This document shows, piece by piece, positions 14,321 to 27,700 of a DNA stretch of 64,000 nt. How positions within the stretch are numbered: position 1 is the first letter of the stretch; each line of letters opens with the position of its first letter. Both the position numbers and the translations under genes were made by a program. A model generated the notes under the pieces. The model was not told the DNA's origin. It ran no database searches and saw nothing but the letters and a program-made list of their open reading frames with translations. Source of the stretch: Toxonevra muliebris (lineage: Eukaryota; Arthropoda; Insecta; Diptera; Pallopteridae); the NCBI GenBank assembly GCA_963691655.1, contig OY829326.1, positions 146,400,998 to 146,464,997 of the forward strand, given 5' to 3'.

Positions 14321-14640
14321 TATTCGGCTTTCCTCTTTCATCAACGAGCTAATAAACTGTTGACGCCGCCACAGATTTATACTTTGGCAATTTGATTGTT
14401 TTGAAAATTTAGCTGATGAACTGAGGTCATGGAGTGCCATTTTATTTTAATGAAATTTTTGAATGCCATATAAGTTGTTGTAATTAATCTGGCATTATAA
14501 TCGACCAACTCTTGGAGCCGACAATTTTCGAAAGGTGTTGAGAAATGGTGAGTGATGAAACTTTTCGAATACTATTTTTCTTCTCTCTAACTATGTTCGG
14601 GTTTCATCTCTCATCAACGAATTAACGAACTGTGCTTTGG
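14321..14640. repeat. Diverged direct duplication
   Basis: The segment from 14321 (TTCGGCTTTCCTCTTTCATC, then AACGAGCTAATAAACTGT) recurs from 14594 (TTCGGGTTTCATCTCTCATC, then AACGAATTAACGAACTGT). Period is about 273 bp. It is an old tandem or element-derived duplication in the probable 3'UTR. Confidence 0.6.
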
Positions 14641-15459
14641 AATTGGTTTGGTCGAAAATTGAAAGTAATTGAAAGTAAATGCGTACATTTTCCATATAAA
14701 ATTTCAAATATTTTCGAAAATTCTTTGACGCTATTTAATGCTATATTTGATGGTTCTCTTTTATGCTGTTAAGTGATGCCATATTGTTTTCAAAAGGTTT
14801 TTATAATTTAGTGGGTTTACCAAATTGGCAAAATGCATTTTTTGTTTTTGCTTTTAATTTTTTGGGTAAATTTTATTTGAGTTTATTTCATATTGTAGCT
14901 AAATGTATATTCAATATATGTATATGTACATATGTATGTATGTAGATAGTGTTGCCAAATATTTAAGTTTTTCTTTTTGTATTCTTCTAGAGTTCATGCT
15001 ATGTTCATTAATTATTTTTATGCTTTAGTTTTTTGCTTGTTATTAAATTACAAGTTTCTTTTCTTATTTTTATGTTTTATGGTGGGGCGGAAGAGGGTTC
15101 AATAGTTGTATTTTTTGTTGTTGTAGTTGTTTGTTTTGTTTTCAGTAAATCTTTTTCGTTTTTGTTTCATCTTTCATAATTTTCTTAAAAATGCTTTCTT
15201 TTCGCTCAAAAATATGTACTTAAATTTTAATTATTTGAAAATTTTTCTCTCATATATAAAAGCAATATTTGTAATAAATGTGTGTGTGACAGTAAATTTA
15301 TAAATTTGCATTGAATGTTTTTTGTTTTGTTTTTTTTTTTTGTTTAAGAAAAATTAAAAAAATAATAATAATATTATATTAGAAACTTATTACATACACA
15401 TTTTTGTGGAAAAAAATGGTTTAACAAAATTGAATTTTAAAACGCACGCGCTTAAAGCT

Positions 15460-15750
15460 TTACTGACTTGAACTCGTTGACTGCTGTTGTTGTGGTGGTG
15501 ATTGTTGTGGTGGTTGTTGTTGTTGCTGCTGCTGTTGTTGTTGTGGTGGGGATTGCTGTAGTTGAATTTGTAGTGGTTGTTGTTGAGTCCCACTGCCCCC
15601 ACTTCCACTACCAGTTGCTGTTGCACCAGGACCAGCACCAGCCGAAGAAGCTGAAGCGGCAGCAGATTGTTCTTTGGCAGCTTTTTGCTTTTTGGTTACA
15701 GGTGGTGGATTTGTTGACATCATCATGGCGCGTATGCGACGTTGAGCGGA
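15460..15750 (-). CDS. Imp: Imp last coding exon, end of KH4 and poly-Gln tail
   Basis: The acceptor is TTCTAAAG|TCC at 15750 and the stop TAA is at 15462-15460. The exon begins [20 protein letters not shown] (last KH4 helix and a basic KKQK patch). An Ala/Ser/Gly stretch follows, then a Gln/Pro-rich low-complexity tail ending QSTSSSQ. The tail is encoded by CAA/CAG runs on the minus strand (TTG/CTG on plus, 15480-15590), so its length probably varies between alleles. Prion-like Gln tails of this kind occur in Drosophila Imp and relate to granule behaviour (family knowledge). Confidence 0.95.
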   Translation of the reverse strand, partial: SAQRRIRAMMMSTNPPPVTKKQKAAKEQSAAASASSAGAGPGATATGSGSGGSGTQQQPLQIQLQQSPPQQQQQQQQQQPPQQSPPQQQQSTSSSQ

Positions 15751-18700
15751 CTTTAGAATGACGATAACAAGGAAACACGAAGAGACAAAAAATGAGTTAG
15801 CCAAAGTCACTATAAAATAGTCCATAAATCCATTACTCACCTGCACACTGTAGAATGCACCAACTATATGAACGGGTGTTTCTTCATCACCGCCCGATGC
15901 AGGCGCCACTGCATGCTCAGGCAGTTTAATGACACTGCCAGTGACGCGTTGCAATTCACGTACATTTTGACCGCCCTTGCCAATTATTCGACCAACCTGT
16001 GCACAAAAACAATCACAAATTATTACAAATTTCAGATATTTAGTTTTATTTACACTCACTTGTGAGCTAGCAACTAATATCTCGACCGTTAGTCGCACAT
16101 CCTCCGAGTTGCACATGAAACCTTCATCGCGCATTTTCTCGAATATCATAAACTGCGCCTTCCATTGGCCTTCCGGTGTACCAATGATCGTTACTTTACG
16201 TTCCGTTTGCTGCTCAGCAGGCTTTTCAATATCGAGTGGCGCAATTTTCAGCGAAGCATTCGAAAAACGCATTATATTGCGTATATGCGATCCCTTTGTA
16301 CCGATAATAGCTCCAACTGCATTATTTGGTATATAAAGGTACGTAGTCTCCTGTATGTCATTGGGGAAGACAGGCGGCACCAGAGCGGCGGCCGCTTTTG
16401 CCATTGGAAATCCAGTGCACGATGAGTATGGCATATTTTGATTGAAGACCATACCATTGCCGGTTTGCATCATCGCCATCGGATGCAGGCCGGGGAACAT
16501 GAGACTTTGCGGTGCCATTGCTTGTAAATCATTCTCGTAGCTTTGCCTCAATTTCGAGCTAATTTGACTTTCAGCACGTGACATATTATCGATGGTACCT
16601 TTAACGGTAATAATACGTTCTAGATTGAAACTGTTAATGTCATTGATAGAGCTGACGGTGATCTTTGTATCGGTCTCTTGCATGATGCGCTTAATAGTGT
16701 TGCCATTCTTGCCGATAATGCGTCCGATAAGATTATTATGGGCGAGAATTTTTAAATTGATTTCGCTGTTTGAAGAGAACAAGAAAAAAAACATAAGTCA
16801 AAAAATTCATTATTGAAAAATAGCTCAAAGTTCGTTTGTAAGAGAGCAGAAGTTGATGAGACTTTGTGAAAAAAGGAATTTGTGGAATTTAATTTTAATG
16901 GAGCAGTTACATTATAAAAGAAAGATAGGTTACGATTCCTGTTAAATGCAGCGCTTAAAATTTAAATTCCCAGACAACCAAGCTAAATTTAATCGAATCC
17001 TTTTTTGATTGAGAGCAGTGTTGGTTTCCCATACATGCATTATGATCGATGGAGCTCTTTTCCTGAATTTTGCACAATTTAGGTCAAAGTTTCATGAAAC
17101 TTGAGCGGCTCTCTGAACTGATTCGATCTAATTAAAATGCCTTGCTGCGCTACCTAGCAAGCTACAAAGACTTATTAGCCTCTTCCATTGAAATTACTAC
17201 TCGGAGGCTGCGGGTTTCATATGGCAAGCTAAGACGCAACACTTGCCATCTGAGTATTCTTACTGAAATTCTTAAAATTTCAAATTGATTAGGAATTTAT
17301 GCTTCGGTAAAATTTTCTTTGCTTCTTTAGAGCAAATACCGGCATCTATTTAAGGGTTTTTAAGTCTGAAATTTACGACTGTGCAAAATAAATTTTCAAA
17401 ATGGATTAAAAGATGCTATAATATTTTCTGAGCCAGGCTCTCGGCACTTTCGTCGTTTATTTTTTCTCAAACTGGCGAAACAGTGTTTTTACTCTACCAA
17501 ATTGGAAAATGAGAGAAAAAGAAATAACTAACACGCTTCCCTCGCCCAGCGCTTGTAATAAAGCCAGCTTTATAATGCTATTGGGTACGGATATCACATA
17601 AATAAGTTAGGTTTGTCTAATTAGATAGAGATGATAACTTATATGATATGTGAATGCCTAGCTATGGCGCGGTCCAGAAGTAGAATATTTAATAGGCCGA
17701 TCCTCTTCTACAAAAGATGCTCCAGTCATCATTAGTATACCAGAGCGTATTTTGTCTTGATTGCGGCTTAACACGAAAAATCTTTCAGGTCGCAGTTTCT
17801 GACTAAGGAAGACCCTAAACTAATAAACTGCGAGAGATAAATTTCCAGTATAAGCTTTCAGTTGTGTACTCCATTGTTGCAGTTGAGATTCGTTTATAAC
17901 GTGGCTGTTTTTGTGAGTAAAACTTCATTTTATAACGGAAATGAAAGATGAGTCAGTCAGATGCCAACTCTGTTCTGGAAAAGTCATATTTTTTTTTTAT
18001 TTTATGGCACTCCGCAAATTTTTTATTTCTATAATCAAACACCTCTTAGGGGATTCTCCTATCGATGGAAAACATTGTGTTGATTTATGAAATGAAGGGA
18101 TGATAGGGAAAGCGTGTACGGAGGAAGAGGTGAAAAATATGCGTAAGAAATCTATTTTACACAAGCATCCTGCATTGAAATACAAAGCCTGCATGGAATA
18201 TTTCTACGAAACAAACGAACTTGTTTCAATATTGGAACGATGTTTCAACTGGAAACCTTATTGTTTCTTATCAACTCTATTTCTCAGATAGCAAGGCCCA
18301 GTTGATTATATACGTGACATAAAACTAGCAATCTAGCTGATTTCGAACCTGCTGGCATCAGCGATTCTGAAGTTTAGTGAACCACAATGGTTTAATAAAG
18401 ATTATGGTGACTGTGAAACAGCCTACGTGGTATTACAACCGGTCTCATTGACCTAAGAATGCCTTATTATATAACGACGGGTACTTTGGAGAGATTTTTA
18501 TTTCTGCCGTCAAAAAAATTGACTTCATTGGCTATTTTCAGTGTTAAGGCATTTCAAATCGCAAGATCTAGGTGGCCAACTCAACTCACTGGCCCGAAAC
18601 GTGAGATAAATTGCTCATCCCTCAATAGGTTCATTGTTAAACCACATGTCAACCAGATTTAGCTCGTACATTTTTGTGACGTTGTGGCTATCGCCTTCTT

Positions 18701-21700
18701 TAAAGAAATACGGATCGATGATTTCGCCCGCCCTTAAACCTCACCAAAAAGTGCATTTTGCTGGATGCATTAGCAACTCTTGTATTGCCTTTGGTTACTC
18801 ATCAGACAAAAAGGGACTATTATGCTTTTCGGTAAAAAACGGATCATTTTTTAGACGAGCTAAAAGCGTATAACATTTTTAGACCATGATCCTTGCGTAA
18901 AATCTTCCACTTAGTCGAGTAACACAATTCTAATTGCAGCGAATGGTGACGGATGAACAAATTATTGTCTTATCAACATTGACGGCTACGGCAAATATAT
19001 TTTCCTCTATACGCACTTTACCAACTCTGGTAGATGTGTAAAATTAGTGCAAAATTTTTCTACTTTGGCTTGAATTGCTTGCTCAGTAGGTCGATTATAA
19101 TGACCATAAAATGATCGAAATGCTCGGGCAATACTTCTCTAAATTCAATAATTTGTAAGGGTTGTTCGGGTATCTTCCCATGATAAAATGCCAATGCTAA
19201 CTGAGCATGTTTGACCTTAACACATGTCACAAATCACAAGGCAACTGTCAAAAACTCTACACTGAAAAACTAAACAGCAATAAAATCACCCTTAAAACAA
19301 TTTCGGTTTCGGCCGAATTTATTCTTTGCAATTCTACGCAAAAGAAATACCAACCAAGTCTTTTAACATGAATTAAGATTTATACGATCAAATCCAATAA
19401 TTTAAAAATTTATATATAATATTTATAACTTGTTATAATTACCCTTTGTTGGTGGAAATCGCTTCCTGTTGCATCACTTCTAATATGCGTTTACAAGCAT
19501 TTGTACAATTTTCTGGATTACCATATATGGTAATCGCCTTCTCCAATGAGCCAACATTTTCTTTTCGATGTACATCTACACGTGCGCGTGACTGTTGCGT
19601 TATCAAGCGTATAGTGCTGCCTTGGCGACCGATGATCGCACCAACCATTTCACTTTGCACTAAAATGCGCAATGGAAAATCAGCTGAACGTCCTGGCTGT
19701 GGCATACCGGGATATGGGATACGTTGTGTATTACGTGGACGACGTGGATTTTTATCCAATTGTTCGGCGTGCAATTTATTACCTTCGAACTCGACACCGT
19801 TTAGACCACCAGCCGCCCTGAAGAGAGACAGATAGAAAAATCCAAAAAAAAATTTTAATAAAAAAAAAATAATGATTTGCCATAAAAATGTAGGTAAATA
19901 GGTGCCAAGCAACAATTGATTAAATATGTTTATTTGGTGATTCTTAATGGATGTTTTTAAATGCTTCCAAAATAATCAAAACCAAACAATACAGTTATTC
20001 ATTCATAAAACCAATCATAAAAGATTAAAAATTTGCTTACAAAAAAAAAAAAACTTAAATCAAAGATTAAATTTAAACACAGTATTTCCATGCTGTCACT
20101 CACTTTATTTTAAGAAAAATAAGAAACATACTTAAATGAAATTTTGAGGGGTATACGTGAAACAAAATTAAGTACTAACACTATATGCACTAAGTTATTT
20201 AGAAATAGTAAATGATAACATGGAAATTGTTTTTTTTTTTTCAGAAAATTTATATTATTAACTTTAAGTTAGGTTTAAGTTTTTCTTCTAAATTGCCTAA
20301 ACACTTCTAAATTTAGTTTTGTTCTAGATAAAAGGTTGATGAACGAAAATAAGATCTATAAAAAACTTTTAAATTTTTAAGTTCTCAAACAGTAGTGCTC
20401 CAAATCTTAGCTTAATTTCAAATAATGTTTTATAAGAAATAATCTATGTTCATTAGTTAACTCTCGGGGAAAATTAAATCGGCGTCATTTTGTAATCCAA
20501 GATTTCATTATATTTTTGATGAGTAAAGAAAGAAGTTGCAACACTTTTGATCAGTAGGATTCCTATTTGGTAGGCAGGTATCTCAATTTTAACCCATTAA
20601 GTGCAGAGCATTGCGAAAAATCAACATTTGGAGTTTTGGCTGTGCTAAGCCACTGACGGAAAAAGTTTACTTGAAAATGATTAGAATCATTCTGGATTAT
20701 GTCACATTTATTTTATGCTGATATTTCAATCTTTGTATAAATTTTGCGATCCAAAATCGAATAATTTTTTGAACAAATTTTTAAAATGTAGCTGGGTCTA
20801 AGCATTGCATATTTTTTTAAAAACTTAAGAATTATATTACATCAGACTGATCGCTTTATCATTTTCACAGCACAACATTCCTCGATTATTTGACATGTCG
20901 ATGGTTAAGCTCACAGTTGTGTTAAGTGCACTTTCGAGGGAAAGTGCCTTCAACATATTATTTCCCTAGTGTGCAATTGTTGTAAGTGACGAACCAATAA
21001 TGATCCTGTAAATTTCAATATGGTATTTAATACATCTGTGAGCTTAACCATAAATATGTTCTACAAAGGAGAGGAAAAACCTTAAATTATATATGGACGT
21101 CAGCCTGTTAACTTGTTTCGAAACCATACCTACTACCATATTTATAAAAAATACGAAATCAAAAATTGCATGAACAAATGTTAGTTCATATTGTATTATA
21201 AGATAATAAGGACGTCCTTTGGACGCTGTTCGAAACAAATTAAAAAATAAATTTCCCCTAAAAAATAAGGTTTAATCTAAAGAATGTGTGGTTTGGGGTT
21301 TCTTTTCTGCTGACTGTGTGGGCCCTTTGCATTATGTAAAAAGGCATGGAGTGCCGTGCCTAACGTGATGTCAGAGTTCGCAGAAAACGAGGATCATTTA
21401 GGCTGAAGAGCCTATTATACTCTGCACCGAAGTGATGCACTATCCTACTTAGGTAGGTTCAAATTTCATAGACTTATATCTACCGGAAGCCTTTGTTGAC
21501 AAGATAAATCTAGGGCAAATCTGCTTTCTCGTCCGAGAGAAGCAAAACTTTCACAAATAAAATATCACCTTCTTCCCCGGGAAATCACTTATTCTTAATT
21601 TGCTATTAATGAATGATTTGACTGGAGTGAAAATAATTGTATGGAATTAATAAACTCCTGAAATGCAAACGGACTAGTAAAGTGGAGAGTGAAAAGTTCA

Positions 21701-24700
21701 TCAAAATTGAAGAAGAATGGTGCAACATTCTATAGCCCGGTAAATACAAGACTATAATTGTAGGAACGCAACCCATTAAAGCCTCTTAATGCATGTGTAC
21801 ACAGTTAGCACGTATGCACAGTATTTAAGAATATTCACCGAAAACACGAACCCGAACTACACATGTATTTCAAACACATGTAGTTGGGTTCAAAATGACT
21901 GCACGTATAGTTAAAAGTTCATGCATCTGCCTTAATCTGGAGCAGAGAAAACCATCAAAAATATTTTCATGTTTAAAAAACAACAACGATCATAATAACA
22001 TTATCACTTATGCAGTCGCTTAAGTCTGTAGTTTGTGGCTGCATTTTCTTTTTGCATTACAAGCAATAAGAAACTGCACGGATTATGAAGTTATTGTGAT
22101 CGTCGTTGTTGTTGTTTGTATATTAAGGTTCGTCCAGATACACGAACTTTTAAATAAACGTGATAACTATATCATATTTCCTTATCGACATACAATGGAA
22201 CTTTTTAAGTATTCAATGAGGTAGGTGTCATCACCGGGCGTAATACATATGGTCAGCGGAACGCCAAAAGAGCAAGTTAACATTATTCTCATTAATATTT
22301 CAATCCTCTTTGGAATGGTATTAAGATTTTTCAGATAACTATTTTTTCCCAATGCAGGAGCAAAGTTCCGAATCCAAAAAAAAAAGAAATTTTTCGAATT
22401 AGATAGTTGGGCATGGTAGGGATGATATGATCAACATGGGCGATAAGACGACCTCGATAGTCTAGTGGATAGTGCATTAGACTTTGATCCAGAAGGTTGC
22501 GGGTTCGATTCCCGTCTTGGTCTGGTGGTTACTTCTCATAAACTTCTTATATTCACTATCGATATAAAGTGGATGAGAATGAGTGAAGAATGTGTACAAC
22601 TTGGTTGATAATGGCAAAACCACCGAGCTGATAAAAAATTGTCACAGCCGTTCGGAATCGTCGTTAAACTGTAGGTCCTACCATCACCACTGTGGTCGAG
22701 TGGCAGAGTGCCAGACTCTTGTCTCTGTATACCCGAGTTCGATTTTCGGCTTGGGTATGTTTCTTATCTATATTTCATTCTCTCTTCCTTTCTTTCTTTC
22801 TTTCTTTTGGGCTTTGGTACAATAGATCTTATAGGTCGCAGTGCCTGACTTTCGAGTCGTCCTTCTTTCAATTAATAATAATAATAATAATAACATGGGT
22901 GTCATCGCCGATCTAACCTCCCGAACTTGTGTTGTCGACGCCAATACTACTCAGCATAATCTCTGTAGATATTCGAGGTTTACAAGAACCAGATGTAGTG
23001 ATGTCTGAAGTATGAATAATATTCATACACACTTCCTCTTCCAGAGCTTCTAAGGTTCATCAGTGAAACAAAAAATTTTTAGGTTGAGGGATCTTAGACT
23101 TTTCTTCTTCCCATTTATCCCCTCATATATCTTTCCTGTCTTTTTACTTTTTTTATATTAGCTTTACTCCGAGTATAGTACAATGGTCCTGAGACTGAGT
23201 TCTTTGGTTTAGTCCAGCCCACCCTCAACTCTAACTCTAAGAATTCAATGAAAATATTTATGATTTGAATGAGAACTTCTGAAAATTCAATGAAGCCTTT
23301 TCTAAGAACACAAGTAAGATTTTTAGGCAATCATTGAAGTTTGTTACGAATTCTCAGCCCGTCTGAATTCTTTTGGATCGTAATTTGCGGTTATTTTCTG
23401 TATTTTGAACAAAATTATCTTTTGTCTACTTCACAAGCAAAACAACACAAAATTTTCATATTTTCATATGCATTTCGTTCAAAATACAGAAAATGTCTTG
23501 TAATCTTTTTGACTGCAAAATTAGATTTAATGAATTTTTGTCGTGAGTTTAAAGTATTTAAAAACCGTGTATTTAGTGTAGAAAATAATCCAGAATTTTA
23601 TTATTTTTCCTGTTTTTTAATACAATAAAAAATAAATCGAAAGTTTCACACTTTTCAAGCTATTTTGATCCGCTTTCTCAGAGATCAAAGTCTACTTGAG
23701 AATGGGTCACAATGCTATGACCCTCTATATAATTGGCCATTTCGCACGCTGTCTTATTAAGTGTCGTTTTCTCTCAAGTCTCATGAAAATAAGAGAGTGT
23801 GAGAATTGATCAATTATATTTGGAGGAATTATATATTATTTGGGATAAACTATGATAACTTATATTCATATAAATTTTGTATAAGAAAAATTTTGATAAA
23901 TCAATATAATTTGATTAGAATTTTGTGTTTTGTTTTTGAGAATTTGCCAATATTATATTTCGTTTTTGTTTTTTTTTTTTTGCCAATTGTAAGTAAAATG
24001 TAAACCTTAAAATATACCTACTTAAGAGTTATAGATAGACACACACTCAATAGAAACAAAATTATGAATGAAAGTGTAAGTATAAAATGAAATGAAATAA
24101 AGAAGCAAAATCAAAATCAAACGAAATATACCTTTGCGCCTGCTCGGGACTATCGAATGTAATATGTACAGTCTGAGTATTGGGGTCCTTACTAGAGACA
24201 GCCTCACACTGTTTGACGATGCCGTATGGCTTCAGTAGAGGTTCGATGTCTTCAAATCGAGTTTGCAGCGGAATGCCGCTAATTAAAATTTTTGATGTCG
24301 AAACACTGTGAACAGAAGAATAAGAATAAGAAGAAGAAGACACAATAAAAGAACAAGATGATGAAGAAGAAGAACATGTAGTAGAAGTTGTTGCTGTTTG
24401 CTGTTGTTGTTGCTATTACTGCTGTTGATGAAGAAATACTCAGAGCAAAAGAGAGAGAGAGAGAGAGAGCATGTTTACGATGCAAAACGATTACAAATGA
24501 ACTTTTCAAAAATACAAAAATTTTGATTATTTTTTTAAGCTAATTATAGGAAGAACAACAAAAAGGATAACAATAAAGTATATTTTAAGGACATTTTTTT
24601 CAAAAGGCATTGTTGAGAAATTTGGAATTTTGAAATGTTTGTTTTTTAAACGAAATACTTTAAATAAAACTATCTACTATGTATAAATAAAGTTTAGCTA

Positions 24701-27700
24701 AAAGCGGCAGCTCATTTATTGTTTTTGTTTAACTACAAATTTTGTAAAAGTTTCCTTTTATTATACAACAATATAGGATGCATTGCTATACATAGATAGT
24801 TTTTTCTTACAATAAAGAAGCTTTTTTCATATAGCATTTAAATTAATATTAAAGCGAAGCCTTACTTTTAAAATATGTAGTATATAATCAAAACTATAAT
24901 ATTTAATATTTCTTAAGAATTAAACAAATTCGTGTTTGTTTCCCGAATATATGTATGAGAGTCAGAGAAAAAAAGGAATTGTGAGGGCGGAATTTGCAAC
25001 CATGTAAAAGTAACGTTTAAAATGAGAGCACGGCAGTAGATCGATATTTGATTGGTTGGTTAATAGAGATTGTTTCAAAAGAGTTATTCTTGCATCAATA
25101 TACCAAGATTTGCTCGAAGGAGCAATGGTTAATGGTTTCTATTATATTTCGATTACAAAGACAGCAAAAACCTCTTAATGGAGATACACAGAAGGTAGTG
25201 CAGTGCATTGGCACATACAAAACATTTAGGTATTTCTTATTATGACCAATTGAGAGCACATCATGGAATATTCTCTCGCCAAGCGAACTATATTAATAAG
25301 CGCTTAATGCCACTCATACTCTCACATCCGCTCTTTTTGCTCTTTCCAATTTATATTACCTCAACATGATCATTTCCAGAATTATTTGTTTATATTCAAG
25401 TTTTAGATGAACGTAGCTACCGTAGCTTTTCGGCTGTTATTGTTCTGATTATTGATATTTTGATAATTGTGACCAAAAATTTTTATTTCGACACACACAC
25501 ACACACAAATACACGTATGCAGATAGTTTAAATTTGGTTGCATAAATAAAAATTACACTATTACACATTCACAAACGGTTTGGTAAACAAAAAAAAAATT
25601 GTAAAATTGAAAAGAGAGAATTTTGACCGGCCAAAGTTGAAAAAAACGAAACTATTACAAAATGCACAACATAATCCTACAGGCAATTTATCAAATTTTT
25701 GACTTAAAACTGAAACAAAAAAAAAATATTTTGAAAATAATTCATGGGGATGAGAATAAAAAATCATAAAAATTTGAAGTTTTAGGTTTACAGTGTTTAT
25801 GATGTAAGCAGTTCACATACTTATATAAGTAATCGAGAGGTAATAGAGAAAAAGAAAATTTAGAGAATTTAAAGGGGAGTGTGAAAACAAATACTTTGAA
25901 GCATAATAAAACCCATAGAATATTTACTAATAAAATATAATCTAAACCCACAAAACCCTTTAAAAGAGGTGATTCCATAATAGTTTGGTATGCTTCAAAA
26001 GATCTTTTTGCCTCTTCTTCTGAAATAAGAGGACGCAAGCAGATAGATAGTTAAATCAAACATTGTGGCATTACAAGAAGATGCCTTTGGCAATAGGATA
26101 ACAAATATTTGCATGAAAAAGTGGTAAGGCAATCTCAAAAATCAATAATTGTTTATGTTTTTCATTTTGGAATTCAGTGATAAAAAGAAATCCTCTCTGC
26201 ATTATACAGGCTGGTTAGTTTGGCGACGACCGTGCAATGGAATTTTAGTACTCAAAGAAACAAAACTAAGTCATAGAAATTTCTTCACCATTAAGAGATT
26301 TCTGCTTCCAAAAAGAATGTAACTTTAAAATGTTTATTAGTAATTGGCTAAACCGGCGAAAATTAAGAAACCAACTAGTGGCAAAGAAAATCTGAAGCAA
26401 TCATTTAAAAAAATTTAATTTCAGTGATTTCTTTTACCTGAAATAGAAAACACTGTTTCCGATTGGAGAAACTGTAATCTCAATAGTTAGGTTGGTAAAA
26501 AATTAACAATCTTGACCTCACATCTCTCGTTTATTGCTCAGTTTGAAGTAAACTGTAGTTTGTGGGATTAGGTCAGTTATGGTATCTAAGGCTTGAAGGT
26601 TTCGAGCAAAGTCTATAGAGGTAGGGATATTAAAAGGAAGTATATGCGAGGACTTCATATTTAGAACCCAATAAAACCCAAAGTTTTAAAATTAATTTAA
26701 TGTTTTTTTTTTCAGATATTTTAGAGGAAATTACTGCTTTGTGAAATCGTCTTGTTTTACAATTATGTTAATTTTTTATTATATCTTTTCACTTTTCTAA
26801 AAATGTTAAATCTTAATATGTGTATATGTAAATCAAAGTCGGGTTAGTTACACCATTTATAAATCAAGAACGTCTTGATAGATTTTTATAATCTTTGATT
26901 TGTTGGATTTGCCTCCGCCCCGAATAGCAGAATAACCATCAAAAAACCATTTATGATCGATTTGAATCGAGTCGCGTTTCAATACGATTGCACAATTGAC
27001 TACAACTAGCATCCTTTAGTTCGAATTGGCTCAATGGAATGGTGCATTGAAGTTCGCTGGAGAAACTACTGGATTGTACCCTGCCTTCTTCTTCTCTAAT
27101 TTTTTTTATATGAAGATAATCTTAACTGTCAAAATCTTTGTTTTTTTTTTATTTTCCATGCATTTGCTCTTATGTTTTAGACAATTACGATTTTTAGCCA
27201 CAACAAAGTAGCGCGTTGTTATTGTTACGTTGTAATTGTTGTAGTGCTGCTACCACCATGTTAAATCCGCCTTGAATTGTATTGTCTCAATGGCAAGGTG
27301 AAATTGCCATTATTGTCTCCGCCACCAGAGCCATTGCGTTCATTGCTTCGTGGCGAATCAAAAGAATTACTACATTTTCTATCGAAAACTCAAAGACACA
27401 ACGGATGTTTTCAAATGACTTCATTTGGAGCAGACATCATCAAAGGATATGGATTCAATCCGACATTCAAGGTAATGTTTGCTCGAGATTTGGTGATCAT
27501 AAATCAGTAACTCTGACTTCGCCTTCGACTTTACAGATAAAAGGCCAAATTCACCATATTATTGGATCATTGAAACCGCTTGAAGATGTACAGCATAAAA
27601 TTATCCAAATTCATTTCATGGGCAATATGGAGGACCAACTTGATCGGCGTTGAACGACCAATACGGCAATGAAAAGAGCAACTCTTCAAGATCTGCAGCA

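Larger units (their letters stand above)
3171..15459 (-). other. Probable long Imp 3'UTR, gene-free AT-rich tract
   Basis: After the Imp stop there are 12.3 kb with no supportable coding region. Base composition is strongly asymmetric: T-rich on plus, hence A-rich on the Imp transcript, dense in poly-U/poly-A runs and (TA)n. The asymmetry fades near 3170. Drosophila Imp is known for very long 3'UTRs, so I infer an extended 3'UTR, but the end point is a guess and some of this may be intergenic. Open frames here (for example 7795-8185) are Phe/Leu-rich translations of T-rich DNA. Embedded items listed separately: hAT element 5205-6360, inverted repeat 4804-4915, direct repeats near 14321 and 14594. 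Confidence 0.5.
19818..24131 (-). other. Imp intron with SINE copies and inverted repeats
   Basis: This 4.3-kb intron separates the two halves of the RRM-like domain. It holds inverted repeats at 20901-21051, 21848-21891 and 23393-23494, and two tRNA-headed SINE copies between 22448 and 22895. Nothing is recognised from 19930 to 20900. TAGTACAATGG at about 23174 again looks like a pol III A box, with no clear B box. Confidence 0.7.

Noticed and set aside
15460..16794. Single 444-codon ORF as one exon
   Set aside because: It reads through two short GT-AG introns (15997-16059 and 15751-15840) and an intronic start; KH4 homology requires their removal.
22217..22224. let-7 seed match (CTACCTCA on minus)
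   Set aside because: It lies in an intron, not in mature Imp mRNA.
22450..22525. Functional tRNA gene
   Set aside because: A and B boxes are good, but the acceptor stem has two mismatches and the anticodon stem is broken; the downstream SINE core block explains it better.
25742..26038. 98-codon minus ORF starting [18 protein letters not shown]
   Set aside because: The first 30 residues look protein-like, but the rest is AT-rich filler; no family recognised and no splice support. Possibly a TE scrap.
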